From Phycisphaerae bacterium (GTDB lineage: Bacteria > Planctomycetota > Phycisphaerae > Sedimentisphaerales > Anaerobacaceae): 64,000 nt of DNA. Of this stretch, positions 25,128 through 34,500 are shown in pieces. The notes under the pieces were generated by a model. The model saw only the letters and a program-made list of their open reading frames with translations, was not told the origin of the DNA and searched no databases. Where the stretch lies: contig JAUXAL010000002.1 in assembly GCA_030619925.1 (NCBI GenBank), forward strand, positions 32,405 to 96,404, read 5' to 3'. The translations under genes and the position numbers were made by a program. The first letter of the stretch is position 1. Every line of letters starts with the position of its first letter.

Positions 25128-28022
25128 TTACGGCAGAAACTCAATGGTCAAAATCTGCTTTGGCTTGATTTCAAAGTCCACCCAACCGTCACTGCTAAGC
25201 TGCAAATCTTTTACCGGGACTTCTTCTAATGTTACCTCTTTGACCTTCGTCCATTTTCTCGTTGATGCAGGAAGTGAGTATTCATTTTGAATAGCTTCGA
25301 CAGGTGACATTGTCTTGTCTGGATTGGCAAGACCTCCATTTAGCCTTAGTTTGTTTGTGATAACACTGTCAAATGGATTGAACAGGCGAACTATCCAGCC
25401 GTTGCCGTCCTCACCTTTCTTAATTGCGCTGACATGCAATTGCTCTTTTTCAAGTTCAAGGAAGGATTTCTCAAGCGGCTCAGTGCCGTGGCTTGTAGGG
25501 GCTATCTGGGCTACCAGCATCCCAAGATTAAATTTCTCTGATTGGTTCCACAGGTTTGCTTTTGCCCAGTCTCCACTATGCGGCATAACAGCATAACGGA
25601 AACTGTGCCTGCCAATGCACTGTGAACTCTTATCTATATCACTGTAATCAGTCATTTCCTGGGTCACACAGATTCGCAGCGGGAAACATCTCAGCAAAGT
25701 CAGACATAAGGTTCTTTCAGGGTCGTTAAGCACTTCGTATGCTTTGAGTCCCTCATTTAAAAGAGCAAGTCCTGCCTTGCCGTCACTTAAGTCCACGAAA
25801 GAGTTCATTGGCTGTTCTGGTTGTGGGGCCTCATCAAATATGGAGTAGTCGATATCCTTAAGAGACCTTTCGACAACATCAAACTGTCCCTGAGCAAATA
25901 CTCTGTCTGTTTTGACCTCTGAGGGAAAGCATACCTGCAGGTAATGATCTTCTGCGCAGTTGTCGATTTCAGTTGATATCTCAACCCATGGCTGGGCCTT
26001 TCTCAGAGTGACAGTGTTAATTATCCTGTAATCTTTGAGATGCTTGCTTCTGTTCTTATCATCCTTTGTCCTGCCCTCAGGAAGCTGCCAGTCAATAATA
26101 ACTCTGTAAGATGCTTCAAGGGCCGTGTCTTTAACAAGCTCTGCCCTGGCATTGGTATTGCCTGTTGTGAAAACCTCCTCATTCTCAACAGCCTGGTGCT
26201 CCCATGGATTGCCAATTTCACTGGAATCCTTAAAATATCCCTGGTTTTTGAAAGTTCTGCCTGTTTCTTTGTGATAGAGGTTTAATGTTCCGTTTGGATT
26301 CACTTTTACAGACAAATACTCGTTCTCCATGGTTTGTGGGGCTGTGATCATCGAAATCTTGTTGCTCTGCTTTTCTTCTTCTACAGGTTTTGCGAAGAAT
26401 GTTCGATACCCCATGCCCGGCACATCTTCAAAGTATACATCAACAAGATACCTGACCATCTCAAACATATTCGTACAGTCATTAGGCGACTGAACTATCT
26501 GATAGAAGGAATCGTCTTTTTCTATGGTCGCAAATGGAACCTTATTGCCTCCCTCATCTACGATATCAATTGTTTCGCATTCCCACTCTCTCGGTATTTG
26601 GAGATATACCTGCATTGTTTCAGAACGCTTAAACGCAGTAGGATTATATGCGACTATAGCAACTGGGCCATGTTTGTCTGTATCGACCTTGATTGAGCCT
26701 GCGATCTCTTTGAGGGCATTTTCCATTACGCATGAAGATATTTCTCTTGACTGTCTGCTTCTGAAGATCATATCTTCGCTGATGATTTCTCTGCTGCATC
26801 CGCCAATTGAGTCATGTCCGTGATTTTGAAGAAGCCAGTTATATGCCTTGTCAATAAAGCCTTGAGGATAGACAGAGCCCAGAAGTGAGGAAAATACTGC
26901 AAGTGGTTCAGCCAAAGATATTAGGTCACGCTCAGTGCGGAAATTGTCCTGCTTGACGTCCATCCTGGCTGAAATTATCCATCCAAATAATGGACTTGTG
27001 CTTCCTTCGGTAAATAAGTGTCTCATCTCTCCCTTGGCAATTGGCAGATCATCTGGAACAGACCGGCAGACTGATTCCTGGAAGTCATAGAAATTGCTGT
27101 GGAATACTTCGGCCACGCCGTCAAGGGCAGCATTGGCGTCTTTGATCATCTCAATTTCTCTGATGTCAGGACAGGATGAGTCGTGCCCGCAGGACCAGAA
27201 GCGATGCGGGGTTGTCCAGTCATTGTCCTGTTCGGCTATAGCTTGTTTTGCTCTTTCTGGTACAGTCTCTTTGTTGTAGTTGAATGCCGGATGACAGTAT
27301 TGAGCGTCCAGAAGGTGGTGTTGCGGATCGATCATCTTAAACCCACCGTGTCCGTTGAACCAAGACACCATTCTGTTTCCGACATTCCGTTCGTTCCAGT
27401 ATGCCGGTCTTTGTAATACATACCACACATTATATCTTGGCCTGTGCCCGAGTCTTGATGCGATAACTTGTGTGCCGTCAGCACCTTCCCAGATTATTTC
27501 TGAGCGAGGAGCAACTAAAGTATTGATACCCCTGTAAAAAGCGGTGAAGTTGATACCAAAGCCTTTATATATCTGAGGCATCTGGGATATCTGGCCCCAG
27601 GAGAAAGGAGAATAGCCGGTCTTAGTCACATGACCAAATTCTTTGCCTATCTTGTGCCCTAATAATAAGTTGCGTATGAGCGACTCACCAGATACACAGT
27701 ATTCATCAGGAAGGCAGAACCACGGTCCGATGTATAGCCTTTTTTCTTTTACCATATCCTTTATTGTTTGCTCTTTTTCCGGCCTGACCTCCAGATAATC
27801 ACGTATAGGCACTGTCTGGGAGTCCAGATGAAAAGAGCAGAACTGCGGATATTTTTCGAGGATATCAAGCAGCATATCCATCATGTGCACCAGCATGTGG
27901 CGGGTTCGCTGCATTGAGAATCGCCATTCACGGTCCCAGTGAGTATTAGAGATGAAGTGGCATTGAATCACCTTCTTGTCCTGCCCCTGTTTTTTGCACC
28001 TGTATGTTTGAGAGTCTCTCAC
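25128..28022 (-). CDS. GH38-like protein with Phe at the nucleophile position
   Basis: 964 residues. The N-terminal HFISNTHWDREWRF carries the zinc pair His28/Asp30, and the general GH38 layout continues (SGESLIRNLLLGHKIG, WGQISQMPQIYKGFGI). In active GH38 enzymes the segment reads like GYxPDxFGxxxQxPQ, with Asp as nucleophile and zinc ligand; here it is GYSPFSWGQISQMPQ, so Phe140 replaces Asp. The protein may be catalytically altered, a binding protein, or use another residue. C-terminal beta domains typical of the family follow. GTG 28022 is chosen because GGAG lies 7 bases before it; TTG 28076 and GTG 27971 are in-frame alternatives. First gene of the minus-strand cluster, 48 bases before the symporter. 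Confidence 0.82.
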   Translation of the reverse strand: MRDSQTYRCKKQGQDKKVIQCHFISNTHWDREWRFSMQRTRHMLVHMMDMLLDILEKYPQFCSFHLDSQTVPIRDYLEVRPEKEQTIKDMVKEKRLYIGPWFCLPDEYCVSGESLIRNLLLGHKIGKEFGHVTKTGYSPFSWGQISQMPQIYKGFGINFTAFYRGINTLVAPRSEIIWEGADGTQVIASRLGHRPRYNVWYVLQRPAYWNERNVGNRMVSWFNGHGGFKMIDPQHHLLDAQYCHPAFNYNKETVPERAKQAIAEQDNDWTTPHRFWSCGHDSSCPDIREIEMIKDANAALDGVAEVFHSNFYDFQESVCRSVPDDLPIAKGEMRHLFTEGSTSPLFGWIISARMDVKQDNFRTERDLISLAEPLAVFSSLLGSVYPQGFIDKAYNWLLQNHGHDSIGGCSREIISEDMIFRSRQSREISSCVMENALKEIAGSIKVDTDKHGPVAIVAYNPTAFKRSETMQVYLQIPREWECETIDIVDEGGNKVPFATIEKDDSFYQIVQSPNDCTNMFEMVRYLVDVYFEDVPGMGYRTFFAKPVEEEKQSNKISMITAPQTMENEYLSVKVNPNGTLNLYHKETGRTFKNQGYFKDSSEIGNPWEHQAVENEEVFTTGNTNARAELVKDTALEASYRVIIDWQLPEGRTKDDKNRSKHLKDYRIINTVTLRKAQPWVEISTEIDNCAEDHYLQVCFPSEVKTDRVFAQGQFDVVERSLKDIDYSIFDEAPQPEQPMNSFVDLSDGKAGLALLNEGLKAYEVLNDPERTLCLTLLRCFPLRICVTQEMTDYSDIDKSSQCIGRHSFRYAVMPHSGDWAKANLWNQSEKFNLGMLVAQIAPTSHGTEPLEKSFLELEKEQLHVSAIKKGEDGNGWIVRLFNPFDSVITNKLRLNGGLANPDKTMSPVEAIQNEYSLPASTRKWTKVKEVTLEEVPVKDLQLSSDGWVDFEIKPKQILTIEFLP

Positions 28023-28157
28023 TGTTCTTCTCCATGTCTTGATTGAAACCGAGCATAGGATAACGCACCGCCGCAAACGCAGCCGAGGTCAGAAATCTGA
28101 GGCTGCTGTGCTGGCGATAATGATTATAATCCATCCGTCAGCGATCTGCAACATATC

Positions 28158-28433
28158 TCAATTCACCAATACGGCTGGTCTTTTTGCGCGTCCACTTTTG
28201 CTTTCATATGAGGCTTGGCGGTTTTTCCGGCGTATGGTTTTTTTATCATCACGCCCAGCGTTGTTTTGCTTAGAGGCTTCCTCATTTTGAGTTTTGCGTC
28301 TGGGGATTTTCGGTTCAGGCTCTGGAGCGAGTTGATAGGCCTCAATGAAAAATATGATTGCTTCTTCATGTTTCCTGGAACCGAGCGTGCTACGACCTTT
28401 TTGTTCGTACAGAACCGCAAGCTGCTTTTGCAA
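28158..28433 (-). pseudogene. Possible small gene remnant, TPR-like start and Lys-rich tail
   Basis: A 91-codon minus-strand frame reading LAVLYEQKGR, HEEAIIFFIEAYQLAPEPEP, then a basic tail (KKTIRRKNRQ). The middle resembles one half of a TPR helix pair, but nothing firm can be concluded. There is no ATG or ribosome binding site; upstream, the frame hits a stop inside the 35-bp dispersed repeat. Two other frames are also open across the same bases, so it may not be coding at all. Confidence 0.25.
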
Positions 28434-28465
28434 TTGTCGCTCGGTCCTGAGCGTCCGGTAAAGTT

Positions 28466-28500
28466 ACCCTTCCCATGAGTTGCAAAATGTCAATATTCTT
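28466..28500. repeat. 35-bp dispersed repeat, copy 1
   Basis: Begins ACCCTTCCCATGAGTTGC and ends TGTCAATATTCTT. The same sequence, with one extra A, is at 43216-43251. The flanks are unrelated. Confidence 0.7.
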
Positions 28501-28584
28501 CGATAAATTCATGTCACCAAAATGTCTCCAGAGATGTTGATTTTGCTCAGATCGCCCACAAACGAACATCATTACAAACAAACG

Positions 28585-28630
28585 GAGCCCATACCGAATC
28601 GGCATAGGCCCCAAACTGACGCAAATCTGT
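28585..28630 (-). ncRNA. Conserved 3' hairpin element, copy C
   Basis: Lies 91 bases after the stop of the 28722-31145 gene. On the minus strand: ACAGATTTGCGTCAGTTTGG, then stem GGGCCTATGCC / GGTATGGGCTC with a loop 4 bases shorter than in copies A and B. All 11 stem positions pair when G-U is allowed on this strand; on the plus strand several would be C-A mismatches. Confidence 0.55.
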
Positions 28631-28642
28631 CTTATGAACCAC

Positions 28643-28717
28643 GCCCCCATATCTTGCTTCGCCAGCTCCCGCGTCTCCCGATGCGAGTTGGGGCGGCGGG
28701 CAAGAAGCAATGGGGGC
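28643..28717. repeat. Long GC-rich stem-loop next to discoidin gene stop
   Basis: Outer arms GCCCCCAT (28643-28650) and ATGGGGGC (28710-28717), with additional partial pairing inside (CTTGCTTCGCC against GGCGGGCAAGAAG). It starts 5 bases after the end of the discoidin gene on its coding strand, so it may help termination or protect the mRNA end; no T-run is present. Confidence 0.45.
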
Positions 28718-28721
28718 CACC

Positions 28722-31145
28722 TTAATTGGCTTGTGGTGCCAACCGATACAGCCGAATGTCGTCTAAGTACAATGTACCACTGGCACCATTGCCGTCAATC
28801 CCAATACTCAGCTTCGTGACATTCAGCAGGCTAGCACCAAGCGATGCAAGGTCGATATTCCACTGCTTCCATTCTACTTTCGCTATGTCAGCGGCATCAC
28901 CGTCATAGACCATCTTGGAGCCGTCGACCTTCACATACAACTGCCCGGTGCTGCCCTCAGCGCCGTGGAAGTACAGCGCCAATGTCGCAGCGCCGGCTTG
29001 CGTCCAATTCTGCGGTGGACTCAGCGGCAGTTCGGCCTCTGAATATGCTGCACCACCAGTGTTGTTGTAGAAGAACGGCATCGACTGGTTGCCACTGTGA
29101 ACGATAGTTTGCTCACAAAAAGGAGCATTTTCATAACCAACAAGAGAGCCGTTTGTCGGCACCTCGTATCCATCTATCCACACGTTAAATATCCTTTTGC
29201 TCTCGGGGTCAGTGGGGTCAAGGTCATTGTAGAGCTCAAAATCGTCCACGACAAGAAACTCTTGCGTCGTGAAGTCCCAGATATCGCCTTGCCACATTGT
29301 GTGGGGCTCGGCCATATTGATTTCGTTAACCTTCCAGTAGTAAGTCGTGCCTAAATCGAGCGATAAGGGACCATAACTGGTCTGGCTCCCGGTAGTAACA
29401 AGCACGGTGCCGTCTATCACCGCCTGCTCGTCAGAGCTGAAGTACACATTGTGCTTGGCTGCCTCTCTCCCTGCTCTGAAGCTGAGGACCACATCCAGGC
29501 CCACATCTGTGGCCCCCGAGTCCGGGGAAGGCTTTCTCGCACGCATTGGTATGTGCAAAAAGCGGACCTCACTCAGACCGTACTGGTCCGTTATGCCATT
29601 ACTCCAGTTACTGTTGGCGGTAATCTTGACGTACTTTGCCACCACACCGCCAAAATCGACAGTTGTATTGCGTGCGTAATCATTTTCGCCTGGAGCTATG
29701 AGAAATTCATGAGTAGCGCCCAAAGTCGTATAGTTGGTGTCATCGGTTGAATACTCAATGGTAACATTGTTCAGCCCATAAGCAACATTCAAGCCAGCTC
29801 CATTATAGTTCCATACCCACATCTGGTCGAGTTTGTACGCCTTGTCAAACTCATATTCAATCCAGGCCCCGTCCGGTTCGCTACTGCTCAGCCACATATT
29901 ATCGTCACCATCTTTGCCGTGCAATAAACCACTGTCATCCAGTCCCGAGCCGTTGACGGTATTTTCAGGCCCTTTAGCTACAGCGCTGCTGGATGCCGTG
30001 GCTGCTATGTTCTCGACAGCCACGGGATAAGCAAAGGGCTCGGCTGTAAATTGCCACACATCACCTCGGTCCAACCGGGAAGTGGAGACATCGGCCTCAT
30101 CGACGCGCCAGTAGTAAGTCTGCCCAAAATCCAGGGTTTCGGGAACAACATAGCTGCTAATATCCTGGCGGGCTCTGTACACCTTATCCGGCCCCATCGG
30201 ATCCAGGTTGGTGGCAGCGTTCACATCGTCAAAACTCGTTCCGAAGTACACATCATGTTGGCCGGCAGACTCTCCCGGTGTCCAGCTAAGCACTACATCG
30301 GGAAGCACATCCTTTTCCCCATGAGCGGGACTTGGGTTAGAGGCCACTGCCGCTTCAGCAGCAGCTACCGTCGTGATACCAGCGTCTGCATTGTACGTTA
30401 CTGACACAGGCATTGCTCCGCCGTAGCCGACTATCTTACCGAGGTTGATATACCCGGTGAGAACATCTCTTGCGTCGGCATTTATTACCAGCGTACCCCC
30501 CTGGAGGTCTAATAAGCCCGTGCCACCTTCCGTTGCTATTTCAATCGCGCCGGTGTTAATAGTTCCGCCATATAGATTTGCTACTCCGTTAGTGTCGGTA
30601 TCTTGAGGAGCTATTTGAAAATCGCCGCAGCTAAGAGTGCCACCGTACATATTAAAGGTGGCTACCGCCCCGCCTTTCCTCGCCACGATTAAGCTACTGG
30701 AAGCATTAACCACACCGCCGGTCATATTGAAAGTCATCTCTCCGGCCTTAGGGCCTATGTTCAAGTCGTCACCGATGTCTATAGTGCCGCCGCCGACATT
30801 TACTATGGCAGAACCTTTTTTGGCGATGCTCCAGTCACCAACGATGGTGAAGTTGCCGCCGGTGATATCCATTGAGTTGTTGCCCTGCGACTCATGCCCG
30901 GGGCCGTTTACCGCGGCACAGACCGCCGCGACCGTCCCATCAATGACCGGCCCCTGTTCCGGGGGCGATGCGATTGTTACCACATCAGCCTCATCGGGAA
31001 CACCATCGCTCCAGTTAGCCGCTGTACTCCAAAGGTCGTCGGCGCCCGCACCGGTCCAGTTTGTGTCGGCGTTCACAACCGTGACATCACTGACTAAACC
31101 AAACACCATAATAAGGGATGCCAGAGAGATCAGTTTCTTACACAT
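28722..31145 (-). CDS. Secreted discoidin protein with beta-repeat passenger domain
   Basis: 807 residues. Signal peptide MCKKLISLASLIMVFGLVS. Residues about 27-265 form short beta repeats with GGT/GGN turns (TNWTGAGADDLWSTAANWSD, DITGGNFTIVGDWSIAKKG, FNMYGGTLSCGDFQIAP), as in autotransporter- or passenger-type beta-helices of planctomycetes. Then the core shared with the other two discoidin genes: Fn3-like (DVVLSWTPGESAGQHDVYFG), discoidin (NIAATASSSAVAKGPENTVN, YVKITANSNWSNG), second Fn3-like, and C-terminal sandwich (VDDFELYNDLD, YLDDIRLYRL). No catalytic domain is seen. ATG 31145 follows AGGAGG. Likely extracellular, binding polysaccharide or other surfaces. Confidence 0.85.
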   Translation of the reverse strand: MCKKLISLASLIMVFGLVSDVTVVNADTNWTGAGADDLWSTAANWSDGVPDEADVVTIASPPEQGPVIDGTVAAVCAAVNGPGHESQGNNSMDITGGNFTIVGDWSIAKKGSAIVNVGGGTIDIGDDLNIGPKAGEMTFNMTGGVVNASSSLIVARKGGAVATFNMYGGTLSCGDFQIAPQDTDTNGVANLYGGTINTGAIEIATEGGTGLLDLQGGTLVINADARDVLTGYINLGKIVGYGGAMPVSVTYNADAGITTVAAAEAAVASNPSPAHGEKDVLPDVVLSWTPGESAGQHDVYFGTSFDDVNAATNLDPMGPDKVYRARQDISSYVVPETLDFGQTYYWRVDEADVSTSRLDRGDVWQFTAEPFAYPVAVENIAATASSSAVAKGPENTVNGSGLDDSGLLHGKDGDDNMWLSSSEPDGAWIEYEFDKAYKLDQMWVWNYNGAGLNVAYGLNNVTIEYSTDDTNYTTLGATHEFLIAPGENDYARNTTVDFGGVVAKYVKITANSNWSNGITDQYGLSEVRFLHIPMRARKPSPDSGATDVGLDVVLSFRAGREAAKHNVYFSSDEQAVIDGTVLVTTGSQTSYGPLSLDLGTTYYWKVNEINMAEPHTMWQGDIWDFTTQEFLVVDDFELYNDLDPTDPESKRIFNVWIDGYEVPTNGSLVGYENAPFCEQTIVHSGNQSMPFFYNNTGGAAYSEAELPLSPPQNWTQAGAATLALYFHGAEGSTGQLYVKVDGSKMVYDGDAADIAKVEWKQWNIDLASLGASLLNVTKLSIGIDGNGASGTLYLDDIRLYRLAPQAN

Positions 31146-31561
31146 AATCGCCCTCCTTCGAACAAAATGACCGATAGTAGTTTTTCACACCCACTATATT
31201 CTATACGTCCGCGCAGGACGATTTTCCACGACTTGGCAATACTTCCTTCGCCAAAAACTCCTCTATCAGAGAGCACAAGCATTCTGTTGACCAGAAGGCC
31301 ACAATCCGCAGAACACACCAACTATTTTATACCAAATTAGCCATTTAACTTCAAGAAAAACTTTTGCGAAACTGCTGTCTAATACGCATTCACCCTCAGT
31401 AGATTAGCAGGCCCGAACCAATCGCAAACAGCCTGCACACGTCTGGAGTATTGGCTATTTTCATTTGTGTCGAATTCTCTAATATCACCGGCAGTCCCTA
31501 ATAGAGAGCTCAGATGGCCTCCGGCTGAACGACCCCATGCGCCTATTCGATAAGGGTCAAG
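31146..31561. other. Intergenic region, nothing recognised
   Basis: About 415 bases between the discoidin gene start and the stop of the PQQ-propeller gene. Probably includes the promoter of the discoidin gene; no conserved box or hairpin stands out. Confidence 0.5.
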
Positions 31562-34500
31562 CTAGTACCTCTTTGCATGATCAATTTGACGCTGTGTTCG
31601 CTCTGGATTGTATTCTTTTCTTCTTCCATTCACGAATATTTTCGCGAGTGGAATAGGTGCCGTCTGTTCCATATAAAGGGACCAGCGGGGTGTATTATAC
31701 CACGACTGAAAATAGAGAAACAACTCATGGTTCATGTGCAAACTTTTAACAAGGTTGAACATCGCTTCATCATCCCGGCCTTGTTTGATGAACTCTTGAA
31801 TCTTCATTAGATCATCCATAAAGTTCTCAACATACCAATGTTCAAGCCGTTCATATTTGGCGACAAGCGGATCAATAATTTTCGCCTGCTCTGTTGTGAG
31901 TTCCAATCGTTCCCTGGTTTTCTTTACAGTGCCTTCAATTTCGGCTTCCAATTCATCCGGAGATAATCGCTTCCAGGATGAATTAGTATACTTTTTTAGC
32001 ATGTTGCCAAAGATGCATTTTCCCCAAAGCGTACCTAATTGAAGTGGGGTCAGCACATCGGCTAAAGGTCCGGCATCGTACCAATTGGCTTCGCGAATGT
32101 ATTCCCAATAAAGGAGACGTTTTCGCACGTTTTTCAGAATATCCCGCGCAGCTTTTTCATCGCCTTTGGGAATGAACGTATCCAACCGGACAATATACTC
32201 TGTCAGGGGAACGCGACAGTTGGGCATAAGCATTTCACCCCTTACAGTCACATCATAATAATAGATTATTTTCGCCTGTTCGCGAGTCATGTTACATTCT
32301 TTGGTCCAGCGGACATAGCGATTATCTGCCTCAGCAAGCCATTTATCAAATACAGCGTCCGAGGGCGGAAACATATGTTTTCGTTTCTTACGAACCTGTT
32401 TTTCCGTTTCAATTCTTGGCTTACCAGGCGTACCTTCAATCACCAACTGCGGTCCCTTACCTGAGGAGTGCTCACTCGAGTAAAAATAAACATGATCGCC
32501 CCATTCCATCTTTTCATTCATCGGCTTAATATAAAGCCCCGAATTCTGCTCAGGATGATCGAGCCATCGCTGTACTAACTCAATTGGAATATCGAATTCC
32601 ATCCACTGACCGCAGTCATCCGGAGCTGTTTGAATATCGAGGACCGGCGTTAAGAAATCAACCCCTTTCCGGGAACATCCCTTAGCACCAGCCCAGGACT
32701 TTTCTTTTCTCAGATGAGACCAGCAACTCGCCGTAGCTTCTTCTTCACATAGCGAGGCGCCTTCCGTCCAATCGGTATTCGCTGAGGTAAGCTCATAAAT
32801 GCCAATTTTGGCCGACCTCATTTGGACAGTGCACTTCGGTTTATAAAGCCGGACTTTTGCAGCTTGAACCTTTTCACATGGCAGCCGTGACAAGTCAAAA
32901 CGCAATAGGCTAACACAATGATGTTCTTCATACAGCCCTGGCATAAATCCCGCTTCAAGCACGATGCCGCCGCCAAAATTCCAATCTGCAAATTCACGGT
33001 CACGTAACGCAACATCTTCTATATCCTGAGGATCAGAAATGACATATGTCTTGGCATGACCAGGGGCCTTTTCGCTGCTCATTGCAGGCGCTGCTGCAGG
33101 TTCCGCTACCTGCATGACATCTCCCATCTCTCCGTTCGACGCAAAACAGATCACCTTGCCGGTTTTCATTGCCACGAATACGCGTCCCTCGGTAACAGCC
33201 ATTCCGTCGTAGACCGGGGAACCTTCCAGGTGGTATTCACTCAGTTTCCGTCCGTCTTTGCCGTTAACCGCCCACAGCTTAGAGTCGGCACGTCCTTCGA
33301 ACGGGGCAAGAGGATCTGCCGGGTCAATGGTATCAATCGCCCCGGCGGCAAAGAGGATTTCACCGGCGGCTGCTAAAGCATTGAAGCGTACTGACACATT
33401 CTCTGACCAGAGTTCCTTGACCTTATTTTTGGAATCTGAATCTCTTAGCGGGGCCAAACTTGTCTGACGACAGTCAAGATTCCACTCTCCAGCCCACAGT
33501 CCGTGGCCCTTGTTCCCACGCTGGAAGCTTTTTGCCAAGCGTTTGCCCAGGTACGCCCGAACTCCGTAAGCCCTCTTGCCGGTGAACACCAGGAGCTGGG
33601 ACTTCCCTACCGGGCCTACCTCCCAGCTCACGCGATTGAACCAGTTCTCATCGCGGAATCCACCGCCCGCGAAGAGATAAGGCATGGGATTCGTGTCGTC
33701 GCCAAATACTCTTTCCCGGCGCATGAAGATGCCTGAGCCAGCACTCACCAGAATGTCGGATTTCGTGCCTTGAAGGGTTTTTCTGTCGACAAATATGTCC
33801 GGCGGGATCATCTCGTCGGTTTCGGGATCGGGGCTGTAAAGGGTCCGTTTCTTGAGGATCTTGCCGGTCACCGGGTCCAGCTCGTAGAGGAATATCCCCG
33901 AATCCAGATATGAAGACCTCCCGGCAGCCGCGTAGGCGATGTCGTCTTTGACCAGGATGCTGCCGTGAACGGGCCAGGCTGATTCCAGCTGGTCGCGAGC
34001 TCCGATCAGGCGTGCTTCCGGTGCCAGTCGTCGGCGCCACACAAGCCGGCCATCCGATTCACGCAGGCAATACACCCACCCGTCTGCGGATCCGAACAAC
34101 ACCAATCCCTTGTAGATGGTCGGAGGCGTATCAACGCGTCCTCCTGCGGTGAAATCCCAAACTTGCCCGCCCAACCCACGGCGGACTTGCCTGCCATTGC
34201 TTTCGGTCAGTGCAACAACCCTGTGCTCGTCAATCGACGCGACGAATACCTTGCCCCCGGCGACAACCGGCGGGGTGAGTTTTCCGCCCACAGCAGCTTC
34301 CCAGCATAACTTGAGGTTGTGTGACACAGAAGCTCTCGTCGAGCCACTGCGGGAAGCGTCGTGACGGAAGGTCGGCCAGTCATTCGCATTTGCTGCCTCG
34401 CCGTTGCCTGCGTAGGCTTGCCCATATGCTGGACCGAGTTCGAAGGCTGCGCTGTCAGTTGTCTGCGCCGAAGCGACGCGATCCGATTTGGGGGCCAATG

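Larger units (their letters stand above)
28023..28721. other. Intergenic region with gene remnant and structured elements
   Basis: Between the GH38-like gene and the discoidin gene. It contains a short helical reading-frame remnant, a 35-bp dispersed repeat, hairpin element C and a long stem-loop (each listed). No intact gene is recognised. Confidence 0.5.

Noticed and set aside
16579-28022. SusC/SusD-type polysaccharide utilisation locus
   Set aside because: No TonB-dependent porin or SusD-like lipoprotein is present; the only importer is an SSF symporter.
28643-28717. Rho-independent terminator of the third discoidin gene
   Set aside because: The stem is strong, but no T-run follows on either strand, so it is listed only as a stem-loop.
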